NCBI GenBank assembly: GCA_040772665.1
Contig: JAXGXT010000004.1
Location: 62,001 to 126,000, forward strand
Source of the DNA: JAXGXT01 sp040772665
GTDB taxonomy: Bacteria; Bacillota; Clostridia; Lachnospirales; Anaerotignaceae
Reading direction: 5' to 3'
DNA: 64,000 nt
Shown one piece after another: positions 15,643 to 25,016 of this stretch. Positions within the stretch are counted from its first letter, which is position 1. Each line of letters starts with the position of its first letter. Position numbers and translations under genes: made by a program. The notes below the pieces were generated by a model, which made no database searches, had not been told where the DNA came from, and saw only the letters and a program-made list of their open reading frames with translations.

Positions 15643-17643
15643 TTATTCGGCAGTTTCTGGTTCTTCAGTTTTTGTTTCTTCAATTTCTTTTTTGTTTTCA
15701 TCTTCAGTTATTACATCTTCTTCAGTTTCCTGTAAAGGTTTAACTTCTTCTTCTTTTTCATCTTCTTGTGTTTCGGCTGCATTTTGGCTAAGCATTACAC
15801 TTAGGGCAGTTTTAGGGTCTTTAAGTATTTGCCTAAACTCATCCCCTGTAATTTTTTCTTTTTCTATAAGCACCTTAGCCGCCGCATGAAGTGCCTCTAT
15901 ATTTTCCTTAACAAGGCGCAAAGCCGCTTCATATGAGGTATCCATTATCCTTTTTACCTCTGAATCTATTGTTGCCGCAACTGCCTCGCCATAGTTTCTT
16001 GAATGTGCAATCTCCTTGCCTATAAAAACTTCGCCGCCATCATCACCAAACTGAACAGGCCCTAAAACATCACTCATGCCATATTTCATAACCATGCTTC
16101 TTGCCATTGCTGTTGCACGTTCAATGTCATTGCTTGCTCCAGTTGTAACATCGTCAAAAACAATATACTCTGCAGCACGTCCTCCAAGGAAAGAAATAAT
16201 CTCCTGCTCCATTGTTTTTTTTGATAAATACATTTTGTCCTCACCGGGAAGAGGCATTGTATATCCCCCTGCCATTCCCGTAGGTATTATGGAAATGCTG
16301 TGAACAGGGTCAAGCTCGCTTAAAACTTCAAAAAGTATTGCGTGCCCTCCCTCGTGATATGCTGTTATAAGTTTCTCTTTTTCATTTATTACACGGCTCT
16401 TCTTTTCAGTTCCTATTCCCACTTTAACAAAAGCCCTTTGAATTTCTTCCATGTCAATTTCTTTTTTATTTGAACGTGCTGTTAAAAGTGCTGCCTCGTT
16501 AAGAAGGTTTTCAAGGTCTGCACCTGTAAAGCCGGATGTGGTTTTTGCCACAACTTCAAGATTTACGTCCTTTGCAAAAGGTTTGCCCTTTGCATGAACC
16601 TTAAGAATTTCGTGTCTGCCCTTAACGTCGGGACGTCCCACATAAACTTGTCTGTCAAAACGCCCCGGTCTTAAAATTGCAGGGTCAAGTATATCTGCAC
16701 GGTTTGTTGCCGCAACAACAATAACACCCTCGTTAACACCAAAACCGTCCATCTCCACAAGAAGCTGGTTAAGTGTCTGCTCACGCTCGTCATGTCCGCC
16801 GCCAAGGCCTGCCCCACGGCGTCTGCCCACGGCGTCAATTTCGTCAATAAACACTATACAAGGCGAATTTTTCTTTGCCTGGTCAAATAAATCCCTGACA
16901 CGAGATGCACCCACACCAACAAACATTTCCACAAAATCAGACCCTGAAATGCTGAAAAACGGCACTTTCGCCTCTCCTGCAACTGCCTTTGCAAGAAGAG
17001 TTTTACCTGTTCCCGGAGGCCCTACAAGAAGAACTCCTTTAGGTATTCTTGCACCTAATTCCACAAACTTTTTAGGTTCTCTCAAAAACTCAACAAGCTC
17101 TGTAAGCTCTGCTTTTTCCTCATCAAGGCCTGCAACATTATCAAATGTAACTCTGTTTTTATCGTCAATGTTAACCTTTGCCTTACTTTTTCCAAAGTTC
17201 ATCATTTTTCCGCCGCCGCCTTGCATTTTCTGAAACACAAAGCTGAAAATCATAACCGCAAACACCATAAGCACAATGCTCGGAAGAAGAGAACCCCAAA
17301 CACTTGCCTTTGGCACATTTTTAATTTCTACTTTAATTTGTCCCTCAGACATTTTAGGGTTTAAAAAATCCATAAATGAATCAAAAGCAACAACGTTTGT
17401 GCTTATCTTTTCTCCGTCTTTGGTGGTTGCCGTAACGGTTCCGAAATCGTTGGATTCATTGCTTTTTATGATTTCAACCTTTTCAACTTCACCCTTTTCA
17501 ATCTTTTCATAAAGGTCGTTATATGTATAGACCGTGGCTGGTTCAGTGTTCATTGCTCCGTTTGTGTTTAAAAATGCAAGTATGCTTAAAACAATAACAA
17601 ACATTATAGCGTACAAGCCAAAACTTTTACCGTATTTATTCAA
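15643..17643 (-). CDS. ftsH: ATP-dependent zinc metalloprotease FtsH
   Basis: Membrane-anchored AAA+ protease (666 aa) that degrades misfolded membrane proteins and short-lived regulators. Order: TM1 (about residues 10-27), extracytoplasmic domain, TM2 (about 118-138), Walker A GPPGTGKT near 205, Walker B IVFIDEID near 262, the SRH region RPGRFDR near 325, and the zinc site AYHEGGHAI near 425 (HEGGH where most have HEAGH; the HExxH is intact). The acidic C-terminal tail (last 60 residues, rich in E, K and T) is low-complexity. It starts at TTG 17643 behind AAGGAGG. It follows hpt as in Bacillus, but with its own promoter. Confidence 0.97.
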   Translation of the reverse strand: MNKYGKSFGLYAIMFVIVLSILAFLNTNGAMNTEPATVYTYNDLYEKIEKGEVEKVEIIKSNESNDFGTVTATTKDGEKISTNVVAFDSFMDFLNPKMSEGQIKVEIKNVPKASVWGSLLPSIVLMVFAVMIFSFVFQKMQGGGGKMMNFGKSKAKVNIDDKNRVTFDNVAGLDEEKAELTELVEFLREPKKFVELGARIPKGVLLVGPPGTGKTLLAKAVAGEAKVPFFSISGSDFVEMFVGVGASRVRDLFDQAKKNSPCIVFIDEIDAVGRRRGAGLGGGHDEREQTLNQLLVEMDGFGVNEGVIVVAATNRADILDPAILRPGRFDRQVYVGRPDVKGRHEILKVHAKGKPFAKDVNLEVVAKTTSGFTGADLENLLNEAALLTARSNKKEIDMEEIQRAFVKVGIGTEKKSRVINEKEKLITAYHEGGHAILFEVLSELDPVHSISIIPTGMAGGYTMPLPGEDKMYLSKKTMEQEIISFLGGRAAEYIVFDDVTTGASNDIERATAMARSMVMKYGMSDVLGPVQFGDDGGEVFIGKEIAHSRNYGEAVAATIDSEVKRIMDTSYEAALRLVKENIEALHAAAKVLIEKEKITGDEFRQILKDPKTALSVMLSQNAAETQEDEKEEEVKPLQETEEDVITEDENKKEIEETKTEEPETAE

Positions 17644-17745
17644 AATACTGCCTCCTTAAATTAAATTTTGTATAGCATTTAAGTTAAAAATAAAGGGAAC
17701 ATATTTTTAAAATCATAAATCTTTATCTCCGCTTAATTATAAAAA

Positions 17746-17782
17746 TTAAAGCAGAATTTAACCCTTTGCCCTCCTGCTTTAA
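17746..17782 (-). promoter_or_regulatory. terminator-like hairpin in the ftsH leader
   Basis: TTAAAGCAG pairs with CTGCTTTAA (9 bp) and is followed by five T on the minus strand, between the predicted ftsH promoter and the start codon. It could attenuate ftsH transcription or be a transcript 3' end. Confidence 0.45.
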
Positions 17783-17803
17783 TCTTAAAGCAATTAATAA
17801 TAT

Positions 17804-17832
17804 ATTTTATCATATTAATAATACGCTTGCAA
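17804..17832 (-). promoter_or_regulatory. probable ftsH promoter
   Basis: TTGCAA (17832-17827) and TAAAAT (17809-17804) with a 17-bp spacer, about 160 bp upstream of the ftsH start. Confidence 0.5.
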
Positions 17833-17880
17833 CCGAAAAAACGTCTGACAAAAAGACATAAAATTTAAAGCAGCCGCAAT

Positions 17881-17897
17881 AAAAAGCGACCGCTTTT
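17881..17897 (-). terminator. short terminator-like hairpin after hpt
   Basis: AAAAGC pairs with GCTTTT around GGTC, followed by a T-rich stretch on the minus strand, 26 bp beyond the hpt stop. The stem is short. Confidence 0.45.
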
Positions 17898-17922
17898 AAT
17901 ATTATTTATCAAAAAATGATTT

Positions 17923-18453
17923 TTATTCTTCCTCAAAATTTATAACACCGATATAATCTAAATTTCTGTATTTTTGAGCATAGTCAAGACCATACCCTAC
18001 AACAAATTCATCAGGTATTGTAAAGCAGACATAATCAATTTCAACCTCTGCAACTCTTCTGTCAGGCTTGTCAAGAAGTGTGCAGATTTTAAGGCTTGCA
18101 GGTTTTCTGCTTAAAAGAAGTTCTTTAAGCATGCTTAATGTACGCCCCGAATCAACAATATCTTCTATTATTATAACATGCTTGTCTGCAATAGGCTCGT
18201 CAAGGTCCATAAGTATTTTAAGGTTTCCGCTGCTTTTTGTTGAAGAGCCATAGCTTGAAACATCCATAAAATTCATATATATATTCCTGTTTATCCGTCT
18301 TGCCAAATCCACCATAAAAATTACTCCGCCTTTAAGAACGCATATAAAATGCACATCCTTGCCTTCATAGTCTTTCTCGATTTCCTTGGCAATGGCAGCT
18401 ATTTTCTCTTCGATTTTCTCTTTTGCAATAAGAGTTTCAATTTTTTCAATCAT
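17923..18453 (-). CDS. hpt: hypoxanthine phosphoribosyltransferase
   Basis: Salvages hypoxanthine and guanine to IMP and GMP. Length 176 aa is standard. The PRPP-binding motif VIIIEDIVDSGRTL near residue 98 and the C-terminal purine-binding DEFVVGYGLDYAQKYRNL near 147 are intact. The ATG overlaps the last 8 bp of tilS, so the two are translationally coupled, as in the tilS-hprT pair of Bacillus. GGAAAAGG precedes the start. A short hairpin separates it from ftsH. Confidence 0.95.
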   Translation of the reverse strand: MIEKIETLIAKEKIEEKIAAIAKEIEKDYEGKDVHFICVLKGGVIFMVDLARRINRNIYMNFMDVSSYGSSTKSSGNLKILMDLDEPIADKHVIIIEDIVDSGRTLSMLKELLLSRKPASLKICTLLDKPDRRVAEVEIDYVCFTIPDEFVVGYGLDYAQKYRNLDYIGVINFEEE

Positions 18454-19834
18454 TTACCTTTTCCTCCCATACATGTATATACAGTAATCTTTTTGTATTT
18501 TTTTGGGCCTCAAAAAAAGAAGCCGCCTTATGACCCACAAGCCACAAAATTCTGTTTTCGTCTGCAATAAGAAGCATTTTGTTTCTTGTATCTCTCGGAA
18601 TTTTTTCGTCTATAAAAAAATCTTTAAGCTTTTTACTCTGCCCTCGGCTGTTTATATAAAAAACATCCCCGGGTTTTCTGTTTCTTGCAACCAAAGCGAC
18701 ATTTATTTTATCACAGTCAAAGGCTTTAGTATACACATTATGAGAATTTGCACCGATTTTTTTCTTATTTTCGGATATTTCAACATATACTCCCTTTTCC
18801 TCTATAAAAACAGCCGCGTCCTTTTGAAGAGAATAGCAAAAATCCCCATCTTTTTCTTCACCGGTTTTATAAAGCTTTAAAAAATCATATTCCCGCTGTG
18901 CCCAAAGGCCTCCTCCAACATCAACTCTTTTGCCTGTTTCCCCTTTAATAATGTCCATAACCGAATTTATATGCTGCATTGTCAAATCTTTAATCTCTTT
19001 ATTAAGGCTTCTAAAACCTTGCCTTATTACACGTCTTTGCAAAACCTCATGTCCGCATTCAAGCTCTTTAATTTTAAAATATAAAGCGTTTCCAGCAGTT
19101 TTTGCCAATGATTTATCATAAAGCTTTTTAGCCTCTTCTTCCACAAAATCATCTTCCTGACTAACAATCACAGAGGTTTTAACAATATTTGCAATCGCCC
19201 CTTTATTTATTTCTTTTTCTAAATAAGGAATAACATTAAGACGGATTTTGTTGCGTGTATAACCGTCGCTAAGGTTTGATGAGTCTGTGCAAAATTCTTG
19301 GTTTTTATTTTTAAGCCACTGCTCTATTTCTTCCCTTGTGCAGTCAATAAGAGGGCGTATAATAACATCTCTTACAGGAGGAATGCCTCTAAGACCTGTA
19401 AGGCCTGTTCCCCTGCAAAGGCGCATAATCAAGGTTTCCGCCCTGTCATTTAAGTTGTGGGCAACTGCAATTTTATCTGCATTAAAGCTTTTAAAATAAG
19501 AATAAAACGTTTCATACCTTAAATGCCTGCCTGCCTCTTCTTCTGACATTGAAAGAGTTTTGGCAATAAGGGGAACGTCGCCCCTTACACTTTCAAATTG
19601 TATGCCAATATGCTGACAAAGGTCTTTAACAAAATTTTCATCTCTTTGGGCTTCATCTTTTCGTATACCGTGGTTAACATGCACGGCAAAAAGAGTAAGA
19701 CAAAATTCCTTGCTTAATTCATTAAGCAAAAGAAGAAGTGCAACGGAGTCAGCACCTCCCGATACACCAACAATCACCTTGTCACCTTTTTCAAGCATAT
19801 TATATTTTTTTACAGCCGATATAAACTTTTTCAT
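18446..19834 (-). CDS. tilS: tRNA(Ile)-lysidine synthetase
   Basis: Converts the wobble cytidine of tRNA-Ile(CAU) to lysidine so that it reads AUA. The 462-aa protein has the N-type PP-loop GVSGGADSVALL near residue 25, the family segment VAHNLNDRAETLIMRLCRGTGLTGLRGI near 130-155, a central helical domain and the C-terminal TilS domain with RNRKPGDVFY and KLKDFFIDEKIPRDTRN near 385-410. ATG 19834 has GGGAGTG upstream. It lies between spoIIE and hpt and is essential in most bacteria. Confidence 0.95.
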   Translation of the reverse strand: MKKFISAVKKYNMLEKGDKVIVGVSGGADSVALLLLLNELSKEFCLTLFAVHVNHGIRKDEAQRDENFVKDLCQHIGIQFESVRGDVPLIAKTLSMSEEEAGRHLRYETFYSYFKSFNADKIAVAHNLNDRAETLIMRLCRGTGLTGLRGIPPVRDVIIRPLIDCTREEIEQWLKNKNQEFCTDSSNLSDGYTRNKIRLNVIPYLEKEINKGAIANIVKTSVIVSQEDDFVEEEAKKLYDKSLAKTAGNALYFKIKELECGHEVLQRRVIRQGFRSLNKEIKDLTMQHINSVMDIIKGETGKRVDVGGGLWAQREYDFLKLYKTGEEKDGDFCYSLQKDAAVFIEEKGVYVEISENKKKIGANSHNVYTKAFDCDKINVALVARNRKPGDVFYINSRGQSKKLKDFFIDEKIPRDTRNKMLLIADENRILWLVGHKAASFFEAQKNTKRLLYIHVWEEKVND

Positions 19835-19965
19835 ACCTTTAAAACACTCCCAACCACATAATAATACCCTTTTTAAAGAAAAATGTGAAGAGTTATAGTA
19901 ATTTTACAATCTTTTTTATATATAGACAATCTTTGGATATGTTAAAACTTTTTAAGCCGCAAAAA

Positions 19966-19991
19966 AGAGAATCGGAAAACACCGACTCTCT
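19966..19991 (-). terminator. Rho-independent terminator after spoIIE
   Basis: AGAGA-TCGG pairs with CCGA-TCTCT around a short loop and is followed by six T on the minus strand, about 65 bp beyond the spoIIE stop. Confidence 0.82.
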
Positions 19992-20054
19992 TCATAAAAC
20001 CAAAACCTCAAAACTCTTTATTACCACCTTCCCTTGCAATGTATACCAAATTTC

Positions 20055-22433
20055 CTAACAAACCCTCCCCACAAGCACGGTCATATCATCTTTTGCTGTG
20101 CCGCCGCTTTTTTTTAATGCTGTTTTTAATATGCCGGCCGCAAGACCTTCAACGTCACCTCTTGCCGCCTCTGCCGCTTTTTTTACCTCTTCCGCCTCAT
20201 TTTCAATTCCCAAAGCCTCGCTTACACCGTCTGTCACCATTATTATTATATCCCCACCCTTTAGCTTAGCGTGGGTCACTTCCCCCTGCCAGTCTTTTAA
20301 CACTCCCATAGGCAAAGATGAACTTCTTAAAGGCATAACACCCTTTTTGCTATATATAAAAACCGTTGACCCTCCGTTTTTTATAATTTCCGCTTCTCCC
20401 GTAAATAAATCAACACTGCATATGTCCATTGTTGTATACACCTCACTGCTGTCGGTTGCAAGGGCAGAATTAAGCACCTTTACAGTCAGCCCGGGGGGAA
20501 AGCCTGCCCTTAAAAAACTTCTCACAAGCTCTGCCGCTTTGCCGCTTTTACTTGCCGCCTCTCTGCCTGTTCCCATGCCGTCACAAATAACCATTACACC
20601 TTTTTTGTCGGCTGTTTCTTCACTGTAATAAGTGTCGCCGCTTTCTTCACTTCCCTTTTTCACCATTGCCGCCGCCGCTGTTTCCAATACAAAGCCTTTT
20701 CTCTCTTTTAATATTACTGTGCATCTGCCGTCGGCATCAGCCTCACATCTGCTTTCAACCTTAAACTTTCGCCCCACAACGCTGTTAACAACAGGCAGCA
20801 GTATGTTTTGGCAACTGTTTTTTCCAAAACAAGACTCTTTTGTTATAGAAACAGTAAACCCTGCTTTGCCCTCGGCGGCAACGTATACCTTCTCCGTCTT
20901 TATTCCTTTTTTTAAAAGCCGAGTTTTTATTTCCTTGGCAGTGCTTTCGTAAAAAACTGGCTGCGGCATTGCCTGTGCACCAATGTCGCCTATAACCTTC
21001 TCAACACATAAAAGCTGTTCTTTAAGCACTTGTCTGCTTTCGTTAAGTCTTCTTTTCCAAACAAGGTTATTTCTGTATTCCCTTAAAAAAATGTTAACTG
21101 TTCTTACCATGTCCTTTAGCTTAACACAAGATTCCCTTATCCAAGGGGTTAAGTCCTCCTCCTGAACAACACCGTTTTTTTCCGCACTCCCTATTAATTT
21201 ATGTATGCCCTCGTATGCATCATAACTTTTGCTTCTCCAGCAATAATATGACATAGAGCAGTTGTTGCAGACTTTAGATGCAACAACATCAACTATTTCC
21301 CCCGCCTCCTTTGGTGTTACTTCCTTTGGCAATTCCTCTGTTTCAAAAGCCAGGGCAAGTGCACCAAAAGCCTCTGCAAAGCCTTTAAGCCTTGATTCTG
21401 TAATTTCCTTAATTCTGATAAAATAATCTTTCGTTTCAAACTCTGATTTATGGTTTTGAAAAGTATTTATATTATTTAATACCCTTTCAGGCAAAACCAA
21501 AAACATAACACCCCCAAGAACTAACGCAAAAGCCATGCCGCCTTTTGGAATTTGTCCAAGATAAAACCCGGGTATTATAAACCCTGCCCCAAACCCCAAA
21601 AGAGAAAACAGCCTGCCTTTTGAAAACACACCTGACAAAAGTGCCGCCGTTGAAAGCATTAAAAACAATTCCTTTGAGCCAATGCCCAAAAACAAAAAGG
21701 AAAGCCCGAATATAACTCCAAGAGAGGATGCCTGTATTCCTGCCTTATATGCGGCTGATAAAAGAAATGCCGTTCCAAGGGCAAGGCTTAAATTAAAGCC
21801 GGCATCACCCTTTTGAGCAATTGCTCCGGCACCAATGGCTAAAACTGTGCCTAAGCATAAAAGCTCGTCGGCATCTAATATCCGCCTTGACAATCCCTCT
21901 TCAAAAATTTTTATACCTTCTCTTATTACCAAACTTAAAGCCGCCAAAAACACAGCTTCAATCAAACCCCTTGCTATTATAAAACTGCTTAAACCATTTA
22001 AAAAAACAAATGCCAAAGCCCCCAGCAAAAGGGAAACACCCCCTGAAAAGGCCATTAAAAAAGAAGATTTTTTTCTGCTTTTTGAAAATATAAACATCTC
22101 CGCCACAGCACATGCACAGGCGGCTGTTATATATATAACCACACCATATACATTGCTTGATGCATAGCCGAGAAAAACACACCCAAGAACCATATAAAAC
22201 TTTATTCCCATGCCAAAATATGCACAAATACACGCAATACCCACAGGGTTAAAGCTTCCGAAAATTACAAACGAACCGCAAAGCCATGCAAAAACACACT
22301 GAAGAGCTGTGCTGACAACTTTTTTTAAATCAACTGCCGCTTTCTCCTTATTTAAACCATAGGCAAAAGGCTTTCTTTTTATCTTTTTTCCGGGCATAAC
22401 CACTCTTCCAAACTCCCGTGCAGACTTGTCCAT
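20055..22433 (-). CDS. spoIIE: stage II sporulation protein E (membrane PP2C-type phosphatase)
   Basis: SpoIIE dephosphorylates SpoIIAA to release sigma-F in the forespore and helps place the polar septum. The 792-aa protein has the expected plan: a short basic N-terminus, about ten membrane segments (residues 45-320), a central regulatory domain with a cysteine cluster CNNCSMSYYCW near 392, and a C-terminal PP2C domain with CDGMGTGREAASKSG near 612 and MVTDGVSEALG near 735 supplying metal-binding aspartates. Its presence marks an endospore former. ATG 22433 has AAGGGAGGGG. A promoter with unusual spacing lies upstream. Confidence 0.97.
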   Translation of the reverse strand: MDKSAREFGRVVMPGKKIKRKPFAYGLNKEKAAVDLKKVVSTALQCVFAWLCGSFVIFGSFNPVGIACICAYFGMGIKFYMVLGCVFLGYASSNVYGVVIYITAACACAVAEMFIFSKSRKKSSFLMAFSGGVSLLLGALAFVFLNGLSSFIIARGLIEAVFLAALSLVIREGIKIFEEGLSRRILDADELLCLGTVLAIGAGAIAQKGDAGFNLSLALGTAFLLSAAYKAGIQASSLGVIFGLSFLFLGIGSKELFLMLSTAALLSGVFSKGRLFSLLGFGAGFIIPGFYLGQIPKGGMAFALVLGGVMFLVLPERVLNNINTFQNHKSEFETKDYFIRIKEITESRLKGFAEAFGALALAFETEELPKEVTPKEAGEIVDVVASKVCNNCSMSYYCWRSKSYDAYEGIHKLIGSAEKNGVVQEEDLTPWIRESCVKLKDMVRTVNIFLREYRNNLVWKRRLNESRQVLKEQLLCVEKVIGDIGAQAMPQPVFYESTAKEIKTRLLKKGIKTEKVYVAAEGKAGFTVSITKESCFGKNSCQNILLPVVNSVVGRKFKVESRCEADADGRCTVILKERKGFVLETAAAAMVKKGSEESGDTYYSEETADKKGVMVICDGMGTGREAASKSGKAAELVRSFLRAGFPPGLTVKVLNSALATDSSEVYTTMDICSVDLFTGEAEIIKNGGSTVFIYSKKGVMPLRSSSLPMGVLKDWQGEVTHAKLKGGDIIIMVTDGVSEALGIENEAEEVKKAAEAARGDVEGLAAGILKTALKKSGGTAKDDMTVLVGRVC

Positions 22434-22499
22434 ATAAATCCCCTCCCTTAATTTTAGGGTAAAAAAAGCAGGCCTTCTTCGGTCGGCTCTTCTTTACAT

Positions 22500-22533
22500 A
22501 GTATAAAGCAACAGCCACATAACTTTTTGTCAA
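22500..22533 (-). promoter_or_regulatory. spoIIE promoter with 22-bp spacer and 0A-box-like -35
   Basis: TTGACA (22533-22528) and TATACT (22505-22500) are separated by 22 bp. Spo0A-activated sigma-A promoters such as those of B. subtilis spoIIE and spoIIG have such long spacers. The plus strand over the -35 reads TGTCAAA, six of seven bases of the 0A box TGTCGAA. The rest of the 358-bp gap 22434-22791 holds only a TATAAT at 22682 that may serve the chemotaxis gene. Confidence 0.65.
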
Positions 22534-22791
22534 AAAGACTTATAATCGTTATAAAAATTCTGATAAAACATGACAAATGTACCAAAAATACTACTTTAAG
22601 AGATAAAAAAATTTTTTTGATTAAATCGATATTTTTATTATTTTATCACTCTAAAAACGAAAAAAATGTAGCTTTTTATCATATAATGTACTATTATTGG
22701 AGTGTCCTATATAGATAAACCGATGCCGAACGTTTTGTCTGTGTTTATGGGGCTAAAAACAAAAAAAAATATAATGGGGTGGGGAATTTTT

Positions 22792-24545
22792 ATGAAAATC
22801 TTTAGCATTAGAAACAAAATGGCAATTTTAATGATTGTTGTTGCAGTATCAATCGGTCTTTTAGGCTTTCTATCCATAAGCCGAATGAATTCTCAAAAAG
22901 ACACATCTCTTGAAAGACTTGAATCAGCAATTCGACAAGACTTGACACTCAAGTTAAAGAACAGGTGGAAAGCATTCATGCAATTTTACAAAAAACTTAT
23001 GAGTATTCCTTAACAGGCAAATATACTTTGGAAGAAGCCAAGCTTATATGCGCCGATATAGTAAGGGATGCAAGATATGGTGCCGACGGTTATTTCTGGG
23101 CGGATACATATAACGGAGATAATGTTGTGCTTCTTGGAAACAAAGATGTTGAAGGTAAAAACCGTATTGACAGTGTGGATGCAAACGGCTTCCCCCTTAT
23201 CAGCGAATTCATTAAAATAAGCCGTCAGGGCGGAGGTTATACAGACTATTGGTTTCCAAGATCAACCGATAACATTCCTGCTCCAAAACGTGCATACACC
23301 ACTACATTTGAGCCTTTTCAGTGGGTAATAGGAACAGGCAACTATGTTGATTATATTGATGAATATGTGGCAGAGCAAAAAAGCATTGCCGATAAAGAGA
23401 TTTCAAAATCTATTTTAAGTATGACTGTTATTGTTGTTGTTTCTTTGCTTGTTTCATTTTTGCTTAGTCTTTATATAACAATAAGCGTGGTTAGACCCTT
23501 GGGTAACTTTGTAAATATTACAGATAAGCTTGCAAGCGGCGATTTTAATGCAGAAATAAATATAAAATCAAAAGATGAAATCGGACGTTTGGCAAACTCT
23601 TTAAGAGTTCTTGTTTCACGTCTTAAAACATACGGCGACTACATAAGCGAAATAACATCTCAATTAGACACTATGGGCGGCGGCGATTTGCGTTTAAACC
23701 TTACCCATGCCTATGACGGAGAATTTCGCCCAATTAAGGATGCTCTTGAACGTACCTCAATTATGCTAAGCAACACTCTTTCCGAATTTCGCAGTTCGGC
23801 GGCACAAGTTTCTTCAGGTGCAAATCAGGTTTCAATGGGCGCCCAGACACTTTCTCAAGGCTCTGCCGAACAGGCAAGTTCAATTGAACAGCTTTCAGCC
23901 TCTGTTGCGGAAATTTCAGCACGTGTTGAAGCATCTGCCAAAAACAGCACACATGCTCAAGAAATTACAGAACTTTCAAACCAAAACATTGCTCAAAGCA
24001 AAAGCCAGATGAGCGAAATGGTTGCCGCCATGGAAAACATAAGCAAAAGTTCCAATGAAATCGGAAAAATCGTTCAAAATATTGATTCAATTGCCTTTCA
24101 GACAAACATACTTGCCCTTAATGCGGCTGTGGAGGCTGCACGTGCAGGAGCTGCAGGCAAGGGCTTTGCAGTTGTTGCAGACGAAGTTCGTAATCTTGCA
24201 GGAAAATCTGCAGAAAGCGCAAGAACCACAACAGAACTTATTGACGCAACCATAAAAGCAATTAAAAACGGAACTCTTATTGCTGAAGAAACAGCTTTGT
24301 CCCTTGATTCCGTTGTGGAAAAATCCCAGCAGGTTTCAACAATAATCGAAGAAATTGCAGCCACAAGCTCTGAACAGGCACTTGCAATTTCCCAAATTAA
24401 CATAGGGTTTGAGCAAATTTCCTCCGTTGTTCAGGCAAACAGTGCAACCGCAGAAGAAAGCGCCGCCGCAAGTCAGGAGCTTTCAGGTCAGGCTCATCTT
24501 TTACAACAGCTTACAGACCAATTCCGTCTTGCCGAAGAAGTATAA
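22792..24545 (+). pseudogene. methyl-accepting chemotaxis protein, interrupted by a one-base frameshift
   Basis: A complete receptor is spread over two frames. Frame one starts at ATG 22792 behind GGGGTGGGG and encodes TM1 (KMAILMIVVAVSIGLLGF). Around 22930-22945 the homologous reading moves to the -1 frame: RQD then LDTQVKEQVESIHAILQ, as expected of this family. The second frame runs to 24545 with a single Cache sensor domain (GYFWADTY, GTGNYVDYIDEYV), TM2, HAMP and the signalling hairpin tip DSIAFQTNILALNAAVEAA. One missing base between about 22938 and 22944 would explain it. No slippery heptamer is seen, so it is a mutation or a sequence error rather than programmed shifting. The sensed ligand is unknown. 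Confidence 0.85.
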
Positions 24546-24550
24546 AATAT

Positions 24551-24599
24551 AAAAAACACCTTGGCATAATTTGAAAATAATTTCGCCAAGGTGTTTTTT
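24551..24599 (+). terminator. bidirectional terminator between the chemotaxis gene and the DUF4491 gene
   Basis: AAAACACCTTGGC pairs with GCCAAGGTGTTTT (13 bp) around a 19-base loop, followed by six T on the plus strand and matching T on the minus side. It serves both converging genes. Confidence 0.9.
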
Positions 24600-24602
24600 A
24601 AG

Positions 24603-24893
24603 TTATTTCTTTTTGCGGTTAGGATTTTGCGGAAACCAACCCTTTTCAACCCTTTCAGCCTGTTCTTTAAGCTCTAAAACAGACCAAAGAAAAACACAGC
24701 CAAGAGTGCCTAAAACTGTGGAAAAAAAGGAATGCTCCACATTTAGCGACCCTAGTATAGATAATATTCCAAAAATAAAAAATACGGGCCATATGTTTTT
24801 AGTAAAATAATATTCACATTTAATAACAATGGGGTGAAAAGCTCCGATTATGAGAAACGTGGTAACCCCCGCCGCAATCCCTGTAAAATTCAA
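24603..24893 (-). CDS. DUF4491 family membrane protein
   Basis: A 96-aa protein that fits the DUF4491 pattern as remembered: NFTGIAAG, then FLIIGAFHPIVIKCEYYF, two further hydrophobic segments (IWPVFFIFGILSILGSL and STVLGTLGCVFLWSVLEL) and the closing EQAERVEKGWFPQNPNR. Three membrane helices are predicted by eye. Function is unknown. The frame opens further upstream, but TTG 24893 (or 24899) behind AAGGAG gives the usual family N-terminus; the earlier part overlaps a terminator. Minus strand, converging with the chemotaxis gene. Confidence 0.85.
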   Translation of the reverse strand: MNFTGIAAGVTTFLIIGAFHPIVIKCEYYFTKNIWPVFFIFGILSILGSLNVEHSFFSTVLGTLGCVFLWSVLELKEQAERVEKGWFPQNPNRKKK

Positions 24894-24925
24894 ACTCAAC
24901 CATCTCCTTAAAATTATATAAAATA

Positions 24926-24949
24926 AAAACCGCAGATTATGCGGTTTTT
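24926..24949 (-). terminator. terminator after the small basic protein gene
   Basis: AAAACCGCA pairs with TGCGGTTTT around a five-base loop, with T tracts on both strands. It carries the same stem as the module in the intergenic cassettes but stands alone. Confidence 0.75.
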
Positions 24950-25016
24950 GATTAAGACAAGCCTTATGCAGCTGCATTATCCACGTTTAACCAAGGGTTT
25001 TTTCACCTTTGCTTAA

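Noticed and set aside
22604..22632. Sigma-D (flagellar) promoter TAAA...TCGATAT for the chemotaxis gene
   Set aside because: The spacing is 18 bp where 14-16 is expected and the DNA is an A/T tract, so the match is weak.
22930..22960. Programmed -1 frameshifting in the chemotaxis receptor
   Set aside because: No X-XXY-YYZ heptamer or downstream pseudoknot is visible at the junction, and such receptors are not known to use it.
24603..24977. Longer start for the DUF4491 protein
   Set aside because: The extra 28 residues overlap a terminator hairpin, whereas TTG 24893 has AAGGAG and gives the family N-terminus.
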